Part shown: one piece after another, positions 44,811 through 53,877 of the stretch
Layout of the letters: every line of letters begins with the position of its first letter
How positions within the stretch are numbered: the first letter of the stretch is position 1
NCBI GenBank assembly: GCA_965204565.1
Contig: CBDBEU010000005.1
Span: forward strand, 124,001 to 188,000
DNA length: 64,000 nucleotides
From: CBDBEU01 sp965204565
GTDB lineage: Bacteria > Pseudomonadota > Alphaproteobacteria > Rhizobiales > TMED25
Direction of reading: 5' to 3'
Made by a program: the position numbers and the translations under genes
The notes under the pieces: generated by a model
Told to the model about the DNA's origin: nothing
Database searches by the model: none
The model's input: only the letters and a program-made list of their open reading frames with translations

Positions 44811-46487
44811 ATGAGAGGCGCCCCCCGGACGCTGTTCGATGCGGTGGGATTCGTCATACTCGCGCTGCTGGCGGTCGCATTTATCCACACTCAGGTCCGG
44901 AACGGCCACAATATTTCGTTCCATGGTGATGACATCCTATTTTTTCTCGACCAGTTCATGCGGCGGTTTCTGGACGTCGACTCCGTTTCCGAAAAGATCG
45001 CCTACTTCTTTTCAATCAGTAATCATCCACATGCGAAATTGTCCGGGCGGCTGATTTCCTATGTTCATTATCTGTTGTTCGGGATGGTCGATTTCGCCTT
45101 TCTGATCGTTGCGGGTAGTTGCATACTCTGTGCTTTCGTATTCGCCGTGTGCTTTACGCTCGTCGGAAATTTCCTGCTTGCGGTCCCGCTCGGCGTCATC
45201 CTGCTCGCTCCCCATTGGACAAATTTCTGGGTTACTCTGATAACCGGATATCCGTTCCTTCTGCTCTATGCGGCGCTGATTTATTGGCTGTTTTCGAGGA
45301 AGCGCGATTTCATGGCGCTGCCGCTTTGCGCGGTCGCGTCCTTCACCCATTCTCCGGGACTTCTCGTCTTCGTTCCCGTTCTCGTCGTCCTGCTGCTGTC
45401 CCGTCCGATCGATTTTCGGCGCGTCGCGCTTTGGGGGCTGGTCTTCGCGCTGATGATCGTTCTCTACTACTTTTTCGTATTGCAGCATGGGCCATCGGTC
45501 TTTCGCAATCGCGAAAGCGCGGACGTTTCGGTCGGATTGAGCCTGCTGTCGGGGATCGTGTATGGCGCGAAATGCGTCATGATGCCGTTCGCACCTTTCC
45601 TGGGCAGTAGTTTGCCGGTCTGGAACTATCTGGCGGTCGCCGCATTGTTCGCGCTACCGGGGGTTGTCTTCGTCCACGGCATCGTCAGGCGCGGGTTTCT
45701 CGCCTGCCCGGACAAGCGGGCCTCATTCGCGTTTTATCTGTTTTGTCTGGCGCCCCTGGGCTTCCTCATTGCGGTGCGTGACAACCCGGCGTCCTTGACC
45801 GACAATCCGGTTGGACACTATTTCATATACTCACTGATGGCGTGGTCCGGGACGTATGTGCTCGTTTCAGGCACGGCGTCGAAATTCAGCGCCAAATCGT
45901 TTGTGGCGCTTGTATTCTCGGCGATGTTCATCATGACTTGGTATCACGCATATCGCTGGACGGATAATCATACCGAATCAGGTGTGTATGCGTGGTATGA
46001 ACGCGCAACACGGAATGCGGATGACCCAATGCGGATCAAAGTACTGCCCCACATGGGCCGCACCGTGCAGGCGGCCGCCGAGCGCGGCATTTATGCGCCG
46101 TCGTTTCCGGGCAGCGGTCCGCTGGAAGGGCCCGTTCCGCCGGTAAGCGAATGGAAAAGCATATCGCAATTGGAAAATCTGCACTGGCATCGGCTCGGAA
46201 CGAATGACGATTTCATTCTTCTGACGCTTCTGAGGTCCGGCTTTCCGGGTGACGATGTTTCCGTCGTGCTCTCGACTTCCCGCGGCAATCGGCGGTTCTC
46301 GGTCCTTAGACCGAAGGTCGGACATGTCCTTCGCAGGCACCCGGACGCGCAGGCGGCCGTGGACGGTTCGGGCGTAAACAGGAACGAACTTGTCGCGGCG
46401 GCATTCGCCCGGTATGTGAGCGGGCGGACCGTCAACGCGGTCGGGCTCATGGTCGACGGGCAGGTGTTTGAATTCGACAGGGAATGA
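44811..46487 (+). CDS. polytopic membrane protein, GT-C glycosyltransferase-like (copy 1)
   Basis: 558 residues with about eleven hydrophobic segments between residues 10 and 385, followed by a soluble C-terminal domain of about 150 residues. The first large periplasmic loop carries SFHGDDILFFLDQFMRRFLD and ISNHPHAKLSGRLISYVHYL. An acidic pair in this loop is typical of lipid-dependent GT-C glycosyltransferases, but I cannot name the family. The setting (aminotransferase, sulfotransferase, GT2) suggests surface-glycan building or modification. The ancestral start is lost; ATG 44811 gives a short new N-terminus (MRGAPRTLFDAVGF). No ribosome site is obvious, so expression of this copy is doubtful. 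Confidence 0.7.
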   Translation: MRGAPRTLFDAVGFVILALLAVAFIHTQVRNGHNISFHGDDILFFLDQFMRRFLDVDSVSEKIAYFFSISNHPHAKLSGRLISYVHYLLFGMVDFAFLIVAGSCILCAFVFAVCFTLVGNFLLAVPLGVILLAPHWTNFWVTLITGYPFLLLYAALIYWLFSRKRDFMALPLCAVASFTHSPGLLVFVPVLVVLLLSRPIDFRRVALWGLVFALMIVLYYFFVLQHGPSVFRNRESADVSVGLSLLSGIVYGAKCVMMPFAPFLGSSLPVWNYLAVAALFALPGVVFVHGIVRRGFLACPDKRASFAFYLFCLAPLGFLIAVRDNPASLTDNPVGHYFIYSLMAWSGTYVLVSGTASKFSAKSFVALVFSAMFIMTWYHAYRWTDNHTESGVYAWYERATRNADDPMRIKVLPHMGRTVQAAAERGIYAPSFPGSGPLEGPVPPVSEWKSISQLENLHWHRLGTNDDFILLTLLRSGFPGDDVSVVLSTSRGNRRFSVLRPKVGHVLRRHPDAQAAVDGSGVNRNELVAAAFARYVSGRTVNAVGLMVDGQVFEFDRE

Positions 46488-46604
46488 TCGAGCGGATATG
46501 CGAGCGGTTTTCAACACCGGGCCGCATGTTTTTCATACAAGGAAACCTGCGAATAGAGAACGTTGACCTTGCCGTCGCACTTCACTCGATCGTCGGGAGC
46601 GCCA

Positions 46605-48323
46605 ATGGATTCTGACGTCAAAAGTGCGCCCGGCCGGAAGAGTACGCCCCGGAAATTGTTCGATGCGGTCGGATTCGTCATACTCGCGCTGCTGGCGGTC
46701 GCGTTCGTCCACACGCAGTTTCGGAACGGCCACAATATATCGTGGTCGTACGACGATACCTATTTCTTTCTCAAGCAGTTCATGGAGCGGTTTCTGGACG
46801 CCGACTCCGTTTTCGATAAGATCGGCTACTTCTTTTCAATCAGTAATCATCCACATGCGAAATTATCCGGGCGGCTGATCGCATATGTTCATTATCTGCT
46901 GTTCGGCACTGTCGATTTCGCCGTTCTGAAGGTTGCGGGCAGCTTGATACTCTGTGCTTTCGTATTCGCCGCGCGCTTCACGCTCATCGGAAATTTCCTG
47001 CTTGCGGTCCCGCTCGGCGTCATCCTGCTCGCTCCATATTGGACAAATTACTTGATTACTCTGGCAGTCGGATATCCGTTCCTTCTGCTCTATGCGGCGC
47101 TGATTTATTGGCTGTTTTCGAGGAAGCGCGATTTCATGGCGCTGCCGATCGCGGCGGTCGCGTCCTTCACCCATTCTCCCGGGCTTTTCGTATTCGTTCC
47201 CGTTCTCGTCGTCCTGCTGCTGTCCCGTCCGATCGATTTCCGGCGCGTCGCGCTTTGGGGGCTGGTCTTCGCGCTGATGATCGTTCTCTACTATTTTTTC
47301 GTATTGCAGTATGGGCCATCGGTCTTTCGAAATCGCGAAAGCGAGGACGTTTCGGTCGGATTGAGCCTGCTATCGGGGATCGTGTATGGCGCAAAATGCG
47401 TCATGCTGCCGTTCGTACCTTTCCTGGGCAGGAGTTTGCCGGTCTGGAACTATCTGGCGGTCGCCGCATTGTTCGCGCTGCCGGGGGTTTTCTTCGTCCA
47501 TGGCATCGTCAGGCGCGGGTTTCTCGCCTGTCCGGACAAGCGGGCCTCATTCGCGTTTTATCTGTTTTGTCTGGTGCCCCTGGGCGTCGCCATGGTGACG
47601 ATCGACGACCCTTCGTCCGTGACCGACAATCCGTCTCCACACTATCTTGTGTATTCATTGATGGCGTGGTCCGGAACGTATGTGATCGTTTCAAACATGT
47701 TGTTGAAATTCAGCGCCAAATCGTTTGTGGCGCTTGTATTCTCGGCGATGTTCATAATGACTTCGTATCACGCATATCGCTGGACGGATAATCATGCCGA
47801 ATCAGATGTGTATGCGTGGTATGAACGCGCAACACGGAATGCGGATGACCCAATAAACCCAATGCTGATCGAAGTACTGCAACGCATGGGCCGCACCGTG
47901 CAGGCGGCCGCCGAGCGCGGCATCTTTGCGCCGTCGTTTCCGGGCAGCGATCCATTGGAAGGGCCCGTTCCGCCGGTAAGCGAATGGAAAAGCATATCGC
48001 AATTGGAAAATCTGCATTGGCATCGGCTCAGAACGAATGACGATTTCATTCTTCTGACGCTTCTGAGGTCCGGCGTTCCGGGTGACGATGTTTCCGTCGT
48101 GCTCTCGACTTCCCGCGGCAATCAGCGGTTCTCGGTCTTTAGACCGAAGTTCGAACATGTCCTTCACTGGCGCCCGGACGCGCAAGCGGCGGTGGACGGC
48201 GCGGGCGTGAGCGGGAACGAACTTGCCGCGGCGGCATTCGCCCGGCAGGTGAGCGGGCTGACCGTCAACGCGGTCGGGCTCATGGTCGACGGGCAGGTGT
48301 TTGAATTCGACAGGGACGATTGA
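46605..48323 (+). CDS. polytopic membrane protein, GT-C glycosyltransferase-like (copy 2)
   Basis: 572 residues, colinear with copy 1 from LFDAVGFVILALLAVAF to VDGQVFEFDR. The first loop reads SYDDTYFFLKQFMERFLDAD, keeping the Asp pair; charged and aromatic residues around it differ from copy 1 (SFHGDDILFFL), so the two may differ in substrate. The C-terminal soluble part has DDFILLTLLRSGVPGDDVSV and ELAAAAFARQVSGLTVNAVG. Start ATG 46605 overlaps the duplicated aminotransferase end. No lesion is visible. Role unknown; a transferase for a lipid-linked sugar is the best guess. Confidence 0.75.
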   Translation: MDSDVKSAPGRKSTPRKLFDAVGFVILALLAVAFVHTQFRNGHNISWSYDDTYFFLKQFMERFLDADSVFDKIGYFFSISNHPHAKLSGRLIAYVHYLLFGTVDFAVLKVAGSLILCAFVFAARFTLIGNFLLAVPLGVILLAPYWTNYLITLAVGYPFLLLYAALIYWLFSRKRDFMALPIAAVASFTHSPGLFVFVPVLVVLLLSRPIDFRRVALWGLVFALMIVLYYFFVLQYGPSVFRNRESEDVSVGLSLLSGIVYGAKCVMLPFVPFLGRSLPVWNYLAVAALFALPGVFFVHGIVRRGFLACPDKRASFAFYLFCLVPLGVAMVTIDDPSSVTDNPSPHYLVYSLMAWSGTYVIVSNMLLKFSAKSFVALVFSAMFIMTSYHAYRWTDNHAESDVYAWYERATRNADDPINPMLIEVLQRMGRTVQAAAERGIFAPSFPGSDPLEGPVPPVSEWKSISQLENLHWHRLRTNDDFILLTLLRSGVPGDDVSVVLSTSRGNQRFSVFRPKFEHVLHWRPDAQAAVDGAGVSGNELAAAAFARQVSGLTVNAVGLMVDGQVFEFDRDD

Positions 48324-48395
48324 ATCGGCCGCTGCCGTTTCGGATACGCGACCGATTTTTCGCGCCGGCTTTCAACAACCAAATGAGCGGACTGC

Positions 48396-49204
48396 ATGTT
48401 TTTCATACTCGGAAACCCTCGAAGCGGCACATCCCTGCTTCGCCTGTTGTTGACATGCCATCCCGGCCTCCATGTTCCGCCGGAATGCGGTTTAATGGCA
48501 TGGCTGGCCGGGAAAATATCTTGACGCGAAGACCGCACAAGGCGGCGTTGGCGCCGAATCGTTCGCGGATGACGTGACGGCCTTGAGGAAGTTCGAGTTC
48601 TGGAATCTGGACAGGGATCAAATCGTCGAACGGGTCGGGGCAATGCCCCATGCGTCTTACTCCGAAGCCTGCGAAGCGATTTACAGGCTCCATGTCGCCC
48701 ATATCGACCTGCTGGACCGGCTGTTTCCCGATTGCCGCTTTTTTCATCCACATCGTACGCGACGCTCGCGATGTGGCGGCATCCTACATGGCCCTGAACG
48801 AAACGGCGCCGGCTTCGGCGTATTATCCGCGTCTGCCGATGAAGCCAGACGAAATCGCGGCGGAATGGACGAACAATGTGACGACGGCGCATGACCGCCT
48901 TGGCATGTTCGCTCATGCGCGCCGGATCGAAATCAGATACGAGGACCTCGTCGGGAAAACGGTGGAGAATCTGGAGCGTCTGTGCGCCTTCCTCGGCGCG
49001 CCGTACGACGCCGGGATGCTTGACTGCCATTTGCTGAACCGCCGGCGCAATCTGGAGCCCGCCGAGTTCATGGTCTGGAAAGGCCGGACCCTGGAAAAGA
49101 TCGACGCCACGGCGGTCGGCCGGCACAAACAACTCGACCCCGCGTCCATCGAGAGGTTCAATGAAATCGCGGCGCGGCCCCTGGCCGCATGCGGCTATAT
49201 CTGA
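48396..49204 (+). pseudogene. PAPS-type sulfotransferase, frameshifted
   Basis: The 5'-phosphosulfate loop is in FFILGNPRSGTSLLRLLLTC right after the start, then HPGLHVPPECG. The frame stops at a TGA near 48520. The sequence continues in another frame as ALRKFEFWNLDRDQIVERVG and EAIYRLHVAHIDLLDRLFPD. A run of six T at 48739-48744 shifts it again, and the second cofactor motif follows in HIVRDARDVAASYMALNETA, with RRIEIRYEDLVGKTVENLER and the C-terminal SIERFNEIAARPLAACGYI. It would have transferred sulfate to a sugar or lipid at the cell surface. Confidence 0.75.
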
Positions 49205-49215
49205 ACGAGGTTGTC

Positions 49216-49480
49216 ATGCTTGTTTCGGTCGCAATTCCGGTATTCAGAAATGCGGAGTCGCTTATCGAACTGCACGAGCGCATCGTCGCAGCGGTGGCGG
49301 CATACCGGACGCGACATACGAAATCATCTTTACCGATGACGGCAGCGACGACCGGTCGTTGGAGATGTTGAGGGAAATTCACGAAAACGACCCCAACGTC
49401 ATCGTTGTCGCGCTCTCGCGCAACTTCGGCCAGCACGCGGCGAACGCCGCCGCGTTTCAGCATGCGTCGGGGGATATTTT
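49216..49480 (+). pseudogene. GT2 family glycosyltransferase, 5' fragment
   Basis: The start reads MLVSVAIPVFRNAESLIELH and ERIVAAV; after a frame change near 49308 comes YEIIFTDDGSDDRSLEMLRE with the GT-A nucleotide-binding Asp pair, then NVIVVALSRNFGQHAANAAA and FQHASGDI. At about 49480, just before the DxD motif, the sequence changes into unrelated DNA. Dolichol-phosphate-mannose-synthase-like enzymes of polyprenyl sugar synthesis start this way. The following 284 bases up to the radical SAM gene hold no gene I can support; a minus-strand frame there has no known relatives. Confidence 0.7.
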
Positions 49481-49764
49481 GCCAAGATGCGGCCTGTTTT
49501 CATGCCCTTCAGCAGACCGAAATTTAGTGGTTGGCTCGCGAGAAATGCTGGTGCCTGTGCTTTTATGAGGACGGTAGACAACCCAAATAACTTGTACTGA
49601 AACCTCCAGATATCGAAATGAATTGAACCAGGTACGTGGTTGATTGGGAAAATGAGCGTTTTTCGCATTTGCTTAACATCGCCTTGCGGGCCGGATAGGC
49701 TCCGTTCGCCCTTGCCCCAATACGCTCGCGCATCAGGGGCAAGAACCAGATCGGAAATCAAAGA

Positions 49765-50823
49765 GTGAACCAGATCACACGTCAGGCCACGGCGATGTTT
49801 GACCTCAGCAGGCCCTATACATTCCATATCGAGCTAACGGACAAATGCAATGCCGCCTGCCCGATGTGCCCGCGCACCGATGCGTTGGATTTTTGCCGGC
49901 CAAACACCGACGTGATCGCGAAGGTCGACCTCACCCTTGCTGACTTTCAGCCCCATTTCCCCAGCTCGCTTGCCACGCGCACGGCCAAGGTGGTCTTTTC
50001 CGGCGCATATGGCGATCCGCTGGCCGCACATCGGTGTGTTGAGGTGGTGGAGCATCTTGCCGCGTACGGCGTGGAAATCGCGATTTCGACCAATGGGAGC
50101 CTGCGCACACCTGCCTATTTCGAGCGCCTTGCCCGGGCTATGCAGAGCTGTAACGGCACACTTGAACTCCATGTGGACGGACTGGCCGACACAAACCCGC
50201 TCTACCGCGTCAACACCGATTTCTCCAAGATCATGAAAAATGCCCGAGCCTATATCGCCGCGGGTGGTAACGCAGAGTGGTACTTCATCGTATTTCGTCA
50301 CAATGAGCATCAGATCGAAGAAGCGCTGCAGCTATCGCGGGAAACCGGCTTTTCTCGGTTTGTGCTGATCGATTCCTCACGCTTCGACAATAGTGGCCAA
50401 TTCCCCTATCGCCTGCCCAATGGCGAGCGTCGGGTGCTTGAAAAACCGACCCGGAATCTTGGCGAACTCCAGTCCCTGATCGGCGCGGACGATGAGCACG
50501 ATCCCACTCTCATGCTCGATCCGGATGGTGCTATCCGTTGCAAATACAGTATGCGCAACGGTCCCTACATAAGTGCGCGCGGTGTCGTCTCAGCGTGTTG
50601 CTGGGTCGCCGGATCGCATGAAGAGGCGGAGTTGCGGCGTTCTCACGGGCTTGGACACGATCGATTCAGTATTCACCAAAGACCGCTGGAAGAGATTATG
50701 CTGGACGAACCATTTGCCAGCTTCTACGCCGCTGCGTGGAAAGAAGATACTTTGCCGATCTGCCGGCGCAAATGTGGAATGATGCGTCGAAACCGACGCG
50801 TCGGAACCGCAACCAGCGCCTAG
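49765..50823 (+). CDS. radical SAM protein with SPASM-like C-terminus
   Basis: 352 residues. The radical SAM cluster motif is CNAACPMCPRTDAL (about residue 28), followed by KVVFSGAYGDPLAAHRCVEV, EIAISTNGSLRTPAYFERLA and LELHVDGLADTNPLYRVNTD. The C-terminal part has further cysteines in GAIRCKYSMRNG, VVSACCWVAG and PICRRKCGMM, suggesting auxiliary FeS clusters. Substrate unknown; similar proteins occur in surface-polysaccharide and peptide-modification loci. GTG 49765 is used; ATG 49795 is possible. It is the only undamaged enzyme gene between the GT2 fragment and the IS427-type element. Confidence 0.75.
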   Translation: MNQITRQATAMFDLSRPYTFHIELTDKCNAACPMCPRTDALDFCRPNTDVIAKVDLTLADFQPHFPSSLATRTAKVVFSGAYGDPLAAHRCVEVVEHLAAYGVEIAISTNGSLRTPAYFERLARAMQSCNGTLELHVDGLADTNPLYRVNTDFSKIMKNARAYIAAGGNAEWYFIVFRHNEHQIEEALQLSRETGFSRFVLIDSSRFDNSGQFPYRLPNGERRVLEKPTRNLGELQSLIGADDEHDPTLMLDPDGAIRCKYSMRNGPYISARGVVSACCWVAGSHEEAELRRSHGLGHDRFSIHQRPLEEIMLDEPFASFYAAAWKEDTLPICRRKCGMMRRNRRVGTATSA

Positions 50824-50955
50824 GTTGCGCATGGAATTCAGGCTCCGCGCCAAGGCTTATGGCATCCCCATGGAGTTATAGCTGTTCGCGCGGCGATAAT
50901 TCAATGGAAAAAATTGGCGCGCCACAATTATGACGCGCCCCAGTGTGATTGGCTA

Positions 50956-51821
50956 GGTTGTCGTGGACAAATGGTATCCAGAGTTTGATTGATGCGATGG
51001 CGAAGAAGCCAGGGTAGGACTCTTTGGTTTCGTCGTAGCGGGTGGCGACCCTGCGCCAGTTCTTGGGTTTGTTGAACAACCGCTCGACGAGATTGCGCCA
51101 TTTGTATTTGGCCCGGTCGTGCGTGATGGGGTCAAGACGATTGCTCTTTGCAGGGATCACCGCTTCGACGCCTGCGGCGGCGATTTCCTAGCGGATAGCA
51201 TCGGCATCATAGCCGCGATCTGCGAGGAACGCCTCAATGCGGTCGGTCATCATGCGGAACAGCGGTGCAAAGCCCTGCACATCGTGCACTTGGCCAGGTG
51301 TCAGCACAAAGCCGGGCGGGAGGCCTCTGGCATCGCACCTCGCGTGGAGCCTGGTCGTAAAGCCGCCGCGCGACCGGCCAGGCCCCTCTGTTTGCTGAGC
51401 CCCCTTTTTATGCCGACGGCACAATGATGTGCCCGGACCACCGTGCTATCGATCATGTCGGCGGTGGCATCGCGTCCCGCCAGTTCGGCCAGCGTCTCGA
51501 GCATCGCATCGAACACGCCGGTCGTGACCCATCTTCGGTAGCGTCGGAAAATGCTGCTCCACTTGCCATAGTCATCCCGCAGAGGCCGCCACTGCGCTCC
51601 GGTTCGCGCGATCCACATCATGCCTTCGAAATACAGGCTGTTGTCCTGTGCAGGACGGCACCCGCAACCGCGCTCCAATGTGAATCTCATGTGGCGCCAA
51701 CAGCGGCCCGATCAGCGCCCATTCCTCATCCGTTACACCAATCCGCTCGCCCAAGGCCGCCTCCAAAAGGCAGCCTTGAATCCAAATGTGAATCTCATGT
51801 CAGGCTTGGTCCACGACAACC
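50956..51821 (-). mobile_element. IS5-family (IS427-type) insertion sequence, defective
   Basis: Both ends are visible: GGTTGTCGTGGAC at 50956 and its complement GTCCACGACAACC ending at 51821, flanked by TA on each side (50954-50955, 51822-51823), the usual target. The minus-strand transposase pieces are GVTDEEWALIGPLL, MMWIARTGAQWRPLRDDYGK, DMIDSTVVRAHHCAVGIKRG with the first Asp, FLADRGYDADAIR with the second, then a TAG (about 51189), EIAAAGVEAVIP and NLVERLFNKPKNWRRVATRY. Frameshifts and the stop make it inactive. Confidence 0.85.
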
Positions 51822-51859
51822 TAGATGAACAATTTTGAGATCAATAAAAATTGTAGCGG

Positions 51860-52270
51860 AAACTGAGGCGAATTCCGTGTGCGGCGCATCTGCGGCGACT
51901 TCGCGTATCAGGCCGTTTCACGGGACAAACCGTCATGGGACAAATCATGGCGGGTCGTCGCCAATGTCGAACGGCATCCGGGTGACTTGTTCCCGAAGAT
52001 CGGCTTCCCAAAGATAGGCTTCGTGGTCACCAAGCTGCCGATGGAGCCGGACCGGATCATTCGATTCTACAACCAACGCGGCACCGCCGAACAGCATGTC
52101 GAGGAAGGCAGGCAGGCGGTCAATCGGACGCGTCTTTCCTGCAAGGGCATGGCGTGGAACGAGGTGCGGCTTCAGCCTCATGCATCGGCCTGCAATCCCG
52201 GTGTCTTCCTGCAGGGTGCCGATCTGCCGGGGGAGATGGCCGACCGGCCTGCGGACCCGCCTCATCAGGC
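51860..52270 (+). pseudogene. IS1380-family transposase, 3' fragment
   Basis: The plus strand reads GDFAYQAVSRDKPSWDKSWR, VVANVERHPGDLFPKIGF, a short duplicated FPKIGF, then VVTKLPMEPDRIIRFYNQRG, TAEQHVEEGRQAVNRTRLSC and NEVRLQPHASACNP, ending near GEMADRP. It covers the last third of an IS1380 transposase. Its end is fused to the macro-domain gene fragment on the opposite strand at about 52270. Confidence 0.7.
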
Positions 52271-52401
52271 CCGGCGGCGTGGTGGATCGCGCCATCAACT
52301 CCGCCACCACCCAGAAGTGATTCATTTGCGGCATTGACGAGCGCATCCACCTCCAGTGTCGTAATGTCTGCATTGATGACGCCGATTGTGTCCCCGGCCA
52401 T
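52271..52401 (-). pseudogene. macro-domain (ADP-ribose binding) protein, 5' fragment
   Basis: From ATG 52401 on the minus strand: MAGDTIGVINADITTLEVDA, LVNAANESLLGGGGVDGAIH and HAAGP. This is the start of a macro domain with the ADP-ribose-binding NAAN and GGGGVDGAI loops; intact members remove acetyl or ADP-ribose groups. The gene is cut after about 44 codons by the IS1380 fragment. An upstream in-frame ATG at 52467 is possible but adds sequence not typical of the family. Confidence 0.7.
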
Positions 52402-52566
52402 ATTCGTCACGCTCACTTCATCATTGTTCGACGCATTTGTAATGAAACGGGAATGCAGCGATTTCACTGACGATCCACGGTTTGGCGTCGACCAACTGTC
52501 GACAGACCGGCATCGACGCTATATTGAGCAGGCGCAACAGATCAATGAAGCACACCAGCGAGGTCG

Positions 52567-53856
52567 ATGATGGCTGACGACGCGTTTTTGCCCGAGCGCC
52601 GCGCCTCTGTTCCAGTGCGCGTCGGTGCAATCGAGGTCGGCGGCGGCGCGCCAATCGCTGTGCAGTCGATGACCAACACCGATACCGCCGATATCGAGGC
52701 AACCGCCGATCAGGTGATCGCGCTGGCGCGTGCCGGCTCGGAAATGGTGCGCATTACCGTCGACCGCGACGAGGCCGCAGCCTCCGTGCCTCACATTCGC
52801 GACCGCGTTGAGCAAGCCGGGGTGCTGGTGCCGATTGTCGGCGATTTTCACTATATCGGGCACAAACTGCTTGCCGCTCACCCGGCCTGCGCCGAAGCGC
52901 TCGCCAAATTTCGCATCAATCCCGGAAATGTCGGATTTCGTGAAAAGCGCGACGCCCAGTTCGGCCAGATGATCGAGCTGGCCTGCCGTCATCGCCGACC
53001 TGTGAGGATTGGTGTCAATTGGGGCAGTCTCGACCAGGAACTTCTGACCCGCCTGATGGATGAAAATGCGGCACTGGACAAGCCCGCACCGGCGCGCGCG
53101 GTGATGCATGAGGCGATTGTCCAATCGGCGCATCTTTCGGCCCTCAGAGCCGAGGAGATCGGGCTTGCGCGCTCCACCATCATTCTGTCGGCCAAGGTCA
53201 GCCAGGTGCAGGACCTGATTGCGGTCTATCGCGCCCTTGCAGCGCGCTCGGACCATGCGCTTCATCTCGGCCTGACTGAAGCGGGTATGGGCTCCAAAGG
53301 TATTGTGTCTTCAAGCGCCGGCCTTGCGGTGCTGCTTCAGGAGGGCATTGGCGACACCATCCGTGTGTCACTGACGCCCGAGCCCGGCGGTGACCGTACC
53401 CAGGAGGTGATCGTCTCCCAGGAAATCCTGCAATCCATGGGATTGCGGCATTTTGCCCCCCAAGTGACAGCGTGCCCGGGGTGCGGGCGCACCACATCGA
53501 CAGTATTTCAGGAACTTGCCCAGGACATTGAGGACTATGCGCGCGCTCGCATGCCCGAATGGCGGCGCACGCGCCATGGCGTTGAGACCATGAACCTTGC
53601 GGTCATGGGCTGCATCGTCAATGGTCCGGGCGAGTCAAAACACTCCGATATCGGCATATCGCTTCCCGGAACAGGCGAAGAACCAACCGCGCCGGTGTTC
53701 ATCGACGGCAAGAAGGCGATGACACTGCGCGGCCCCACGCTGGCTGACGATTTCAAGGCGATTGTTGAGGATTATGTTGCCTCGCGCTACAGCGCCCGCG
53801 ATGAGTCCAGCTTAGAAGATCAATCCGCCCCGGAAGCTGCCAAGGCAACCGCCTGA
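52567..53856 (+). CDS. ispG: 4-hydroxy-3-methylbut-2-en-1-yl diphosphate synthase
   Basis: Iron-sulfur enzyme of the MEP isoprenoid pathway that turns MEcPP into HMBPP. 429 residues with the TIM-barrel start APIAVQSMTNTDTADIEATA, VPIVGDFHYIGHKLLAAHP, FRINPGNVGFREKRD and LHLGLTEAGMGSKGIVSSSA. The C-terminal FeS domain has CPGCGRTTSTVFQELA and VMGCIVNGPGESKHSDIGIS. GAGG lies ahead of the paired ATGs at 52567/52570. ispA, another isoprenoid gene, is nearby at 55161. Confidence 0.96.
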   Translation: MMADDAFLPERRASVPVRVGAIEVGGGAPIAVQSMTNTDTADIEATADQVIALARAGSEMVRITVDRDEAAASVPHIRDRVEQAGVLVPIVGDFHYIGHKLLAAHPACAEALAKFRINPGNVGFREKRDAQFGQMIELACRHRRPVRIGVNWGSLDQELLTRLMDENAALDKPAPARAVMHEAIVQSAHLSALRAEEIGLARSTIILSAKVSQVQDLIAVYRALAARSDHALHLGLTEAGMGSKGIVSSSAGLAVLLQEGIGDTIRVSLTPEPGGDRTQEVIVSQEILQSMGLRHFAPQVTACPGCGRTTSTVFQELAQDIEDYARARMPEWRRTRHGVETMNLAVMGCIVNGPGESKHSDIGISLPGTGEEPTAPVFIDGKKAMTLRGPTLADDFKAIVEDYVASRYSARDESSLEDQSAPEAAKATA

Positions 53857-53877
53857 AGCCAACCTTGCGGCATCGGA

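Larger units (their letters stand above)
44670..48323 (+). repeat. tandem duplication: aminotransferase tail plus membrane-protein gene
   Basis: Bases 44670-46487 and 46562-48323 are two diverged copies of one unit. Each begins with the end of the aminotransferase gene (SVDLAVAAAIHSIVGSANGI and NVDLAVALHSIVGSANGF, both followed by TGA) and continues with a long membrane-protein gene. Most codons are identical over the whole length. In copy 2 the gene starts at the ATG embedded in the aminotransferase end, which must be the ancestral start. In copy 1 that codon has become ACG. Confidence 0.9.

Noticed and set aside
49399..49827. Minus-strand frame between the GT2 fragment and the radical SAM gene
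   Set aside because: A stretch of about 70 residues has reasonable composition, but no domain is recognised and it overlaps both neighbours; not strong enough to call.
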